From NCBI GenBank assembly GCA_963930645.1, contig OZ005662.1, positions 100,920,436 to 100,984,435 on the forward strand: a stretch of DNA of 64,000 bases, written 5' to 3'. Below are positions 46,201-57,321 of this stretch, in pieces. The stretch comes from Salticus scenicus (taxonomy: Eukaryota > Arthropoda > Arachnida > Araneae > Salticidae). Numbering within the stretch: the stretch's first letter is position 1; each line of letters starts with the position of its first letter. The position numbers and the translations under genes were made by a program. Below the pieces are notes generated by a model. The model was not told where the DNA came from, did not search any database, and saw nothing but the letters and a program-made list of their open reading frames with translations.

Positions 46201-49200
46201 GTGGGGTGAATTTAGATACGCCCCAAGCAGGGGCCTGCCTCTAACCAATGGGGCACGTTACGAATTTCGAGACTAGGAGGGGTTTAGACTATATTATTTC
46301 TCATTGGGCAACGAATAATTGTAGAAAGGCGGGTTGGCAACACTCGAGATCTAGTTCTACGCTTTTTGAGAAAAAAAAATAGAGGCAATTGGAGGCAAGA
46401 CCAAGCGAGCATAAAGAGCTATGGCTCGGGGGGCTCCGGGACAGAGGGCCCCCTTCGGCCAGTGGAAATGGACAGAACGGTTGGGGTGAGAAAGGAAGCA
46501 ACATCATCGAATCGTCCTCTCCTCTATTAGGAAGAAAAGAATGAACGGTGCCGGGAGAACCTACAGGTGCGCGGAACACTAATTGGTACAGCTTCTCGGC
46601 TAACCCCGAAGTCTGGAGTCGACGGGAAGTATTCAGGGATCCAGATTCCTTTTCGCCGGTGGAAGCCAGCCACCCCTAGCGGGCACCAAGTAATATTTCA
46701 TATGGAATTACCTAGCCGACTACCCCATCAATGAAGACCTTTTTTTGAGGTGGGAGATGGGGCGGCTTTAAAACCATCGTCAGCATGTTAGTAGCCTTCG
46801 CACTGGGTTGCCGTAAGCCCCAGCCGATAATCAACTGCGTGAAGGAGCACTGCTTCGGTCAGCATATTCACTAGGTTGCCGAAAGCCCCAGCCGATAATC
46901 AACTGCGTGAAGGAGCCCTTCGCTCTTCAGCATACTCACCAAGTCGCCTACAAATCCTTGTTCGTATCAAGTCAAGCCCCAGCGTTGAGTTACTAAAGCC
47001 CTTAGTCCTGATAGCAAGACTCCTGTTTCGTCAAAGGACCGACAGCCACAACCTGTGAAGGTCTTCGTAAGTTATTTAACCCTTTTATGATTTATTCACT
47101 GAGTGTATTTAACTAAAAAAATGTATAATACTCTAGGATTTTTACATTTATATGGTGTTGGAATTGTTTAAAAGAAAAGAGAAGGGAAAGCTGTTTATCA
47201 GCCATTGTAAAAAAACGTAATATATTTCCAAATTTTCATATGTTTCTGTCTTGTGGAGGATATTATGATTAAATAAATATTATTTTTTTTTTTACTTTAA
47301 GAGAATTTGTTTTTTTTTTATATAGATTCTATTGTAGTGTATTTGTAACTATTTTAGATTATATAATAATACGCGTGATTTGGAGTTTCAAAGATTAAGT
47401 CATCTTTTAACTACATATTTTTAATTATTGAAAGTAGGTTTTTAATTCATTAGAGAATTCTTAGGTTAGAAATTTTTATGTTATTTAGCCGAAAGGAAAG
47501 ATAACCTATAGGAGGTAATCTAATTGTTTAGAAAGTATGTAAGATGATAATATTTGGGCAAAAATTAAAGTCTCCAATGATGTACAGTGATGACAGTATA
47601 CCTTTATTATTCTGGAGTAGGATGAATTTGTTAATGAGAATTTATAAGTACACATATTGGGTTAGAGCTGGTTAACTCTGTTATAACTTTTTAATAGAAA
47701 GGCTTTAATATAGAATAAATGTAGCTAGTATTGATTTGTCTTCAAAAAAAAAATAGATTGAATTTTATGGTTGGGAAAGTTTAACGACAAGGATTATATA
47801 CATATATTAAAGGTTGTAGGAATATTCTTTTCAAATGAAATCATTAAATAAAATCGTAACTGGACATCTTCAGTTAGCGACTTTAACCTTCTGATTGGGA
47901 ATTGTGAAAAAAAAAAAAAAAAAGAATATATATAGATTGAAGTTAAATAAGTTGTATAGTCAAATCTTGTGACTTAGATAGTAGGATTTAAAATCTGGTC
48001 AATAAACGATTCCCAAGGAAGGTTGAGGTGGTAAGTTTTTCTTTTTCAGGTGCCGTCTGAAAGAAGAAATAATTTTTTTTTTTATTCTTGTTTATGTATT
48101 TGTGGTGTCTGTGTACTGAAGGGTCCAGTTGTATTGGAAGATTTAGGTATAAAATTTGTTTACATTGAGGTATATGATTTAGTAATTTAGTAACATAAAA
48201 GTAACAACGCTGTCATCATTGTCCTTCATTTTTACTTGGGTTTCTTATGGGTACACAACGCAGGTTTTTATTTTGTTTAAAGTCAATTATATTTTATTTG
48301 TGAGAGCTAAATCGAAAGGTGAAGTAACGATTTTTAAATCTTCTTTTGACACTATACGATACTGGCCAATTTTGTTTTTTTTTATTAAAGAAAAAGTCTG
48401 GTGCTTTCTTGTAATTTTTTAGTAAACAATTCTGACAGGATATCAAAAATTTGATTGTTATAAAAGTTGCATTTAGCATTTTATGAGAAAACCAGAGAAA
48501 ACTCTGGATTTTTTTTTTATCTTTTGGCCTTATTTTAGAAACTTGAGATAGATATATAAGAAGTTACTGGTAAAGATAATAGGTTCAAATTAAATTTAGA
48601 CATGAGTTTTTTTTTGTTTACTTCTTTATTTTATTTTACAGTCTTTTATACACAAAAAAAAATCTGTAAATTATAGAATCTTAATATTTATTAATTTAAT
48701 ATATTTTATTTGAAGTTAGATTTATTATTAATAGAGTTAAAATTCCAGGCAGAGTTGAATTTACTAATTTAGAAGCAGATTGATAGTTTATATCATTCAT
48801 AAAGTGTAAATAGTTTTGTTTAAAGAAAGCATCAACTTTAAGAAAAGTAAAGAGAAAAGGCCATTATAACAATTAAAGTAATTTAGTAGGATTAGGAAAA
48901 TTTATATATGTAAAAGATAAAAAGATTAAATTTAAAAAATAATGTTGTGAAAAGTAAAAAGCTAAAAAAGTAAAATAACACAATATAATAACTGGCTATT
49001 TTCACAACATAATAACTGGCGCCGTGAGTCCAGGATCTCAGATAATAGTTATTGCGGGATAGAAAAGATTCTTTTTAATTGTGATGCTTAATATTATTAA
49101 TTTGCAGTATAGTATGTATCAAAATTATATATAAAAATCCTCTTTGGGGAAAATAACCTTTTTTTTCATTGTTTTATTCTTTGAAATTATTTTTCTTTTA

Positions 49201-49378
49201 TTATTGTGTTTTGTGCTTTTATTGATTTTTTATAGAAGTATATTTATATCCATTAACAGTGTGTGATTCGAACTGTATGATGTAGTAATTAAAAAAAAAA
49301 AAAAAAAAAAAAATGCAAGTTCAGTGAGAAATTTTCTTGGAGATACTTTGTCACTCTGAGTGTGGGTCACAATTTTAA

Positions 49379-49416
<38 letters not shown>

Positions 49417-52400
49417 TTATTACTGCAGGTGGAGGATCATTCAATAAAAGATAGAATTATTTATTTGTTTGGGGGAAGTTCTATTTTATGTAATTTTTGA
49501 GCTAGTATGGTTATGCAGCTCAAAATCTGTTTTGCTCGTAGAACTGAGATAGTTCTACTGCAGTTTAGTTCCTCGTGTTGAGTTGATTTTTTTTAGAGAT
49601 TTTAGCTGTATGGAGTGCCTAAGTGCATGAGTTTAAATTTTCTGTACCAGCTCTGGTTGGGTAGCAAGATGTAATTAAAATTTCCCCAAAGTATGTTTTG
49701 GGTTAAGGCTACCTGCTTACGTAAATAAAAAGGGGCTTCTTTCCAGCATCCGAATATTTTCTGTGTAAAAAAAAAAAAAAAAAAAAAAATAATAATAATA
49801 ATAATAATAATATTAGTAATATGCGAGTAGATAAAGGTAAAATAGTTAGATAAAAAAAAATGCTACCACCTGGATATATTTTGGTGACCATCTCTCAGTG
49901 TGGCAGAGTGTAAAATTGAAAAAAAAAAAAAAAATTCTAATGATATTTAATGATAAGTTGATGTGGTGACAAAACAAAAGAAAAAAAAAACAAAAAAAAA
50001 AAAAAAACATAGTGAATGTGCTACGGTGGAGTATAAAAAAATTTTTTTTTTAACTGCCAGTGAAACAGAAATTAATTTTGCTTCTATAAATAGATTTTTT
50101 TTTTCTCAATGTAGGTATAAGTTGGCATAATGTGAAGTTAAATTTTTTTTTTGTGATATTATGAAGGGGAAAATTTTCAATTTTGGGACATGTTAATGTG
50201 AGAACGGGAGTCTGCCAGAAAACTCGGTGCTAGCAGATTTAAATAAGATAAATCTGTCGTGGGTCTCCCACAGAAATTTGTAAAGGGCTGTGAGTTTGCA
50301 TATTGGGGCAACAATTTGTGTTGCTAGTACTTTCCAAAGTTCTCACTGACTGAAGGGGTATGCTCTGGAAATTGGGTAATGTTGATAGTAATATAGTGCT
50401 AGTGGTAAAGAATTATTATAATGCAATTCTTTTTCTTCGAAGAAAAGTTTATGTTGGGAAAAGTTCAAATTAGTGAAAATTTGAAGGTAGAATCGAGTGT
50501 TTCGATTGTTGTTTCTGGAAAGGTAAACCAGAAAATTGTAGTCACTTAAATTTTTTTTCCTCGAGCTGCCCACGTTGTATGTTCCATTTAACCCTATTCA
50601 AATATCTTGCAACTTAATAGTAATAGTTGGAATTTTTCCTAGAAAAATTATGAAAGTTTAAAAATTGTTCTTTTTATGCACTAGGTTATTAAAATTGAGT
50701 TTCAGTGAGGTAAAGAATTTTACATGTAGGTACTTAGTTAATTGTGCAGTAGTGAGGTCTCTCAGTGCATATTGATTTCTTATATGAGTGGTCAGGGAGG
50801 TAAATTGGGATAGTTTGGAGTAAACTGAGGACTAAATGTTAAATATAATAAAAAATTCAAAAAAAAAAAAAAAAGTGTAAAAATATCAAAATTTTTAATA
50901 TTTAGCTTCTAAAGTTTAGTTTAGTATTTCCTGACTTGGATATGTTGGGGATATGAACATTGCACTTTTTGTAAATTTCAAAAGAAAAAATCTTTGTTTA
51001 CCTCATAGGTTATGCACTGAGTGAGCAGAATTTAAGACTCAATTTGTAGCTGTAGTGTGGTAGAGATAAAAAAATAACTATAGTAAGACCCCCCTGGCAC
51101 ATTCCACTCCTAACTTTAATTTGGTTTTTTTTTTGTTATTATGCTATATTATCTTCTGTGTAACTATATACCTATCAACTTATATCACCTATTATTCTTT
51201 ATATTTGATTATATTAAAACTTATGCCCACCGGTGGGCCAAAACAAATCTATGTAGCATCATTATACATGCATATATAGTGTATTACTTATTGTGATGTC
51301 CATTTATTTTCTTATTCATATTATGGTTATTTAACGCATAATCTGTAAAAGGCTTTTCCTGTTGTGGCTCGGTCCGATAAATTAGATTACTAACCCTTAT
51401 TTGTCTAGGAAAAGTTCAATCCCAAAAATGTCTAGTCCGTTTTTCGTAAAGCGGGTAATTTAGTTTTTTTTGGAAATGTTTACATCACCGCTTCAGCAAG
51501 AGTTGGAGTGAGAGAACTCATCAACGGAGGGAAAAACGTTCTCATCGGTTCGTCAGACGGAGTGATTGACAGCCGTTGGCTCAGGAGAGGAGAAACTGCG
51601 TAGGGTTCTTCGCGGTTTGATTGATTGGTACCGTGGAAGGATGAGGAGAGAAAAAACTCGTCTAAGATAGATCTCCCAGAGAGGAAGGGGATAAACAGCT
51701 GTTGTTTTGTTTACATCGCTACGGGGTAGATATCGTGGCTTTCGCTTCTTGTTTTTCGTTCCGGATTACTTTATATATCACTCAAAAACTAATTTAGACA
51801 TTATGTGAGGAATATACTTATTAAAAGAGGCTACTTGTAGTATATTGAATGCAATTATAATTTCGGGAACTTAGCCTTTTGTAGAGAAGGACTAGAATCT
51901 CAGGTACCCGGCCGGATTTGAGTTATCTAGTAAGATGAGTGTTTGTTTGCTCCAGGCGGCGTAGGGATCGGCGTTTGATTTATACTTTCGTCTGGGACAC
52001 TTTAACATTCTCTTCTTTTCCTTCAGAAAAATTTATGGATTTTTGCACACTTACAAAAAAAAAAAAAAAATAAATAAATTTATTTTTTTTTTACATGAAA
52101 GGGAGGGTGATTGTTAAGATGGATTTCGGTTTCCTACAAAAACTGTATTTCTTAAATGTTAATATTTTAAATTTTTGCTAATATTTTAAATTTTAATATT
52201 TTATTTTCATCTTTTGTAATATTTTATTTTCATTTTTATTCAAAACTTTTATATTATTACAAGAATTTAAATTTCACTGGAACTGTTTCCTTTTTTTTTT
52301 TACTTTATTCAGAAACTTGTTTATTTTTACAAAAACTATATTTTCAGACCCTTTTCTCAGAAAACTATATTATTTAAAATTTATCAATTATAAAAGAAAA

Positions 52401-55400
52401 AGTTAAATGTTACACGAACGGTTTAAATTTTTATTTAAAAACTTATATATACTCTTTTAAAAGTTTATAAAAACTCAAGTTTTTCCTGCCTTGGCTGTAG
52501 GTAGCGGCACTTAAGAATTTTCTCATTTTTTTTCTTCTTCTCGGAAAACAAGATGTTTTGGGGTAGACTGACTTTTCCAGGTGTTGTTGAGTAATTGTTT
52601 ATTAGGCTTCTCTCTAACTTTCTGGAAAAACACTTTGTGTGTTCTCTTTTACCGGGAAACTGAGCGGTTGACGACTCAAAAAAAAAATGCTATCTGGCCT
52701 GTGAAAGGCCGAAGTTCATGTGTGGAGAGGAGTAACTTTAAACTTTTTCTGTTTCTGAGGATGACATAAATTCGTGTCTATGACAAGTGTATGTCTGAAA
52801 ATCTGGCGAGTTCAAACAAGGTTCAAGACTGGAATTTTGGGAGATTGGCCATATGTCCTTTCCCTCCGCGACTCAGGGGATCGGAGAAAATGTTTTTTTT
52901 TATTTCTTCAGTGTGGGGTGAATTTAGATACGCCCCAAGCAGGGGCCTGCCTCTAACCAATGGGGCACGTTACGAATTTCGAGACTAGGAGGGGTTTAGA
53001 CTATATTATTTCTCATTAGGCAACGAATAATTGTAGAAAGGCGGGTTGGCAACACTCGAGATCTAGTTCTACGCTTTTTGAGAAAAAAAATAGAGGCAAT
53101 TGGAGGCAAGACCAAGCGAGCATAAAGAGCTACGGCCGGGGGGCTCCGGGACAGAGGGCCCCCTTCGGCCAGTGGAAATGGACAGAACGGTTGGGGTGAG
53201 AAAGGAAGCAACATCATCGAATCGTCCTCTCCTCTATTAGGAAGAAAAGAATGAACGGTGCCGGGAGAACCTACAGGTGCGCGGAACACTAACCGGTACA
53301 GCTTCTCGGCTAACCCCGAAGTCTGGAGTCGACGGGAAGTATTCAGGGATCCAGATTCCTTTTCGCCGGTGGAAGCCAGCCACCCCTAGCGGGCACCAAG
53401 TAATATTTCATATGGAATTACCTAGCCGACTACCCCATCAATGAAGACCTTTTTTTGAGGTGGGAGATGGGGCGGCTTTAAAACCATCGTCAGCATGTTA
53501 GTAGCCTTCGCACTGGGTTGCCGTAAGCCCCAGCCGATAATCAACTGCGTGAAGGAGCACTGCTTCGGTCAGCATATTCACTAGGTTGCCGAAAGCCCCA
53601 GCCGATAATCAACTGCGTGAAGGAGCCCTTCGCTCTTCAGCATACTCACCAAGTCGCCTACAAATCCTTGTTCGTATCAAGTCAAGCCCCAGCGTTGAGT
53701 TACTAAAGCCCTTAGTCCTGATAGCCAGACTCCTGTTTCGTCAAAGGACCGACAGCCACAACCTGTGAAGGTCTTCGTAAGTTATTTAACCCTTTTATGA
53801 TTTATTCACTGAGTGTATTTAACTAAAAAAATGTATAATACTCTAGGATTTTTACATTTATATGGTGTTGGAATTGTTTAAAAGAAAAGAGAAGGGAAAG
53901 CTGTTTATCAGCCATTGTAAAAGATCGTAATATATTTCCAAATTTTCATATGTTTCTGTCTTGTAGAGGATATTATGATTAAATAAATATTATTTTTTTT
54001 TTACTTTAAGAGAATTTGTTTTTTTTTTTATATAGATTCTATTGTAGTGTATTTGTAACTATTTTAGATTATATAATAATACGCGTGATTTGGAGTTTCA
54101 AAGATTAAGTCATCTTTTAACTACATATTTTTAATTATTGAAAGTAGGTTTTTAATTCATTAGAGAATTCTTAGGTTAGAAATTTTTATGTTATTTAGCC
54201 GAAAGGAAAGATAACCTATAGGAGGTAATCTAATTGTTTAGAAAGTATGTAAGATGATAATATTTGGGCAAAAATTAAAGTCTCCAATGATGTACAGTGA
54301 TGACAGTATACCTTTATTATTCTGGAGTAGGATGAATTTGTTAATGAGAATTTATAAGTACACATATTGAGTTAGAGCTGGTTAACTCTGTTATAACTTT
54401 TTAATAGAAAGGCTTTAATATAGAATAAATGTAGCTAGTATTGATTTGTCTTCAAAAAAAAAAAATAGATTGAATTTTATGGTTGGGAAAGTTTAACGAC
54501 AAGGATTATATACATATATTAAAGGTTGTAGGAATATTCTTTTCAAATGAAATCATTAAATAAAATCGTAACTGGACATCTTCAGTTAGCGACTTTAACC
54601 TTCTGATTGGGAATTGTGAAAAAAAAAAAAAAAAAGAATATATATAGATTGAAGTTAAATAAGTTGTATAGTCAAATCTTGTGACTTAGATAGTAGGATT
54701 TAAAATCTGGTCAATAAACGATTCCCAAGGAAGGTTGAGGTGGTAAGTTTTTCTTTTTCAGGTGCCGTCTGAAAGAAGAAATAAATTTTTTTTTAATTCT
54801 TGTTTATGTATTTGTGGTGTCTGTGTACTGAAGGGTCCAGTTGTATTGGAAGATTTAGGTATAAAATTTGTTTACATTGAGGTATATGATTTAGTAATTT
54901 AGTAACATAAAAGTAACAACGCTGTCATCATTGTCCTTCATTTTTACTTGGGTTTCTTATGGGTACACAACGCAGGTTTTTATTTTGTTTAAAGTCAATT
55001 ATATTTTATTTGTGAGAGCTAAATCGAAAGGTGAAGTAACGATTTTTAAATCTTCTTTTGACACTATACGATACTGGCCAATTTTGTTTTTTTTTATTAA
55101 AGAAAAAGTCTGGTGCTTTCTTGTAATTTTTTAGTAAACAATTCTGACAGGATATCAAAAATTTGATTGTTATAAAAGTTGCATTTAGCATTTTATGAGA
55201 AAACCAGAGAAAACTCTGGATTTTTTTTTTATCTTTTGGCCTTATTTTAGAAACTTGAGATAGATATATAAGAAGTTACTGGTAAAGATAATAGGTTCAA
55301 ATTAAATTTAGACATGAGTTTTTTTTTGTTTACTTCTTTATTTTATTTTATAGTCTTTTATACACAAAAAAAAATCTGTAAATTATAGAATCTTAATATT

Positions 55401-57290
55401 TATTAATTTAATATATTTTATTTGAAGTTAGATTTATTATTAATAGAGTTAAAATTCCAGGCAGAGTTGAATTTACTAATTTAGAAGCAGATTGATAGTT
55501 TATATCATTCATAAAGTGTAAATAGTTTTGTTTAAAGAAAGCATCAACTTTAAGAAAAGTAAAGAGAAAAGGCCATTATAACAATTAAAGTAATTTAGTA
55601 GGATTAGGAAAATTTATATATGTAAAAGATAAAAAGATTAAATTTAAAAAATAATGTTGTGAAAAGTAAAAAGCTAAAAAAGTAAAATAACACAATATAA
55701 TAACTGGCTATTTTCACAACATAATAACACTGCTCCTGTTTGCCTATGCTATTGACCTGGTGCTGAATCGTTGTGCCAGGGTAATGATGTATCAATGCTG
55801 ATGGTATATTGTTTTAATGAAATAATGAAACTGGTTTCATGATGTTAAATTTAAACAGGTGTTTCCTGATGTATCATTATAGCCTAATAAATAATAGGTT
55901 TTTATGCATAGAATTTGATTACTATTTATTCAAGTAAATTTTAAAATTGAAAAAGAAATGAAAAAAATGAAAGAAAGAAAACGACGGAGGATATTTTTTA
56001 CGGGCTACCAGAAATTTTTGTTGCCGACCATTTTTTACAAATTCCTGAAACCCTGTGTATGTTTATATAATCAATTTAAATACTTCAAAATAGATATGAA
56101 TGAAATAGACATGCAAAGTTAACAATATTTAATAAGTAAATATATCTGTATTTTTCTAAAGGTGGTTTGGATGCAAAAGTGATAGTTTATAGTTTCAATT
56201 TTAATTTCCCTCTCTTTCCCCACTGCTTTCAACTACATTGTCATTTCTCCTCGCATAGTCATAAATACCTTTTAGGTTCACATATCTTTCATGAAATTTT
56301 TTATTTTCTGAAAATATACAGGTAAGGAAAGTATTGTAATCATAACGAAAACATGACTTTGTAATGTTGGTATATCTACATGTTTTGTCCCATGAGTTTA
56401 TTTTTGCTATTTATACGATGATATATGTATGTCTGAGTATGAGTGAACACAATATTGTCTGTCTAAATGCTTTGTTCAAATCAGCTAAAATTTAGTACAT
56501 ATATTTAGTACATCGTAGCACAAATTGTATACATCTTGGAAAATTTAGCACTTAGTTTTTTTTTTTTTTTACTGGGACACAAGGATAAATTCTTTGTTAT
56601 TATAGCCTAAAGGCTCAAATAATTAAAATTGTGATAGCATCTGAATTTCTTATTCGATTCAGCTGAAACATTATACACATGTTATAAGTCACCGTCGAAT
56701 GAATTGTGCAGATTTGTTTTGGTGAATCTAATAATTTATAGTTTTTTTTACTTGGACACAACGAAAAATCCTGTAATATTATGGCTGGCCTATAGTCTGA
56801 AATTATTTAAAATGTGATAGCGTCTAAATGCCTCATTCGATTGAGCTTTAAATGTATATACATGTTATAGGTCTATATCACACGAACTGTATACATTTTG
56901 GTGAATCTAGCATTATTAGTTATTTTAAAGAGATACATAAAAATTTAAAGAGGTACATAAACAATATACTAGTTGGGAGAAAATAATCTAACACTTACAA
57001 TAATTTTCTCGTTTATTTATTTAATGACTTCTCTAACTTTATTTCATTTAGACAGTGAATTACTTAATGTTCAGAAATTCGAGAGGAGTCAATCGGCATT
57101 TTTATTATTTCTCCTCTTAAAGCTTCTGCATGTTTACTAAATTGATTATACATATATATGCGCATATTTATATTATTATAGACATTACTTTTGTAATAAA
57201 TAAATAAATAAATAATAAATATTTTTTTTATTTGGAAGTAAAATTTTAATTTTGTATTTTTTTTTTTTTTATCTGTAATTTCTATTACCA

Positions 57291-57321
<31 letters not shown>

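Larger units (their letters stand above)
45399..49016 (+). repeat. Left LTR (3.62 kb) of the LARD-like element
   Basis: By reading, roughly 15-20 substitutions plus homopolymer indels separate it from the right LTR, so insertion was recent. An AT-rich first 400 bases are followed by a GC-balanced core (about 45780-47065) and an AT-rich remainder. The core holds a 68-base tandem duplication (46802-46869, 46870-46937; shared CCCCAGCCGATAATCAACTG). Small internal frames (60-97 codons) recur in both LTRs but resemble no protein. Confidence 0.85.
45399..55728 (+). mobile_element. LARD-like LTR retrotransposon, 10.3 kb, no gag-pol
   Basis: Two direct repeats, 45399-49016 and 52112-55728, flank a 3.1-kb internal region. 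Both start TGTTAAG and end CATAATAAC. TGGCGCCGTGAGTCCAGG directly follows the left LTR, as a tRNA primer binding site; GAAAGGGAGGGTGAT directly precedes the right one, as a polypurine tract. ACAC lies outside both ends (45395-45398; 55727-55730), a possible 4-bp duplication. No internal frame exceeds about 76 codons, so it needs another element's proteins. Plant LARDs share this design. It lies in sense orientation in the host intron. Confidence 0.85.

Noticed and set aside
45869..48479. 60-97 codon frames repeated in both LTRs
   Set aside because: They recur only because the LTRs are nearly identical; a frame near 46301-46579 is changed by an indel in the other LTR, so there is no sign of selection for protein.
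49017..52111. Possible gag or pol remnants in the LTR element
   Set aside because: No protease, reverse transcriptase, RNase H or integrase motif in any frame; longest frames are about 60-76 codons and low complexity.
45112..56056. A third hAT-like layer around the LTR element (AGGGCTCGTGAAATA ... complement of AGGGTTTCAGGAATT)
   Set aside because: The ends look related, with GGTCGCC/GGTCGGC inside both, but the flanks give no clean 8-bp duplication, so I did not list it.
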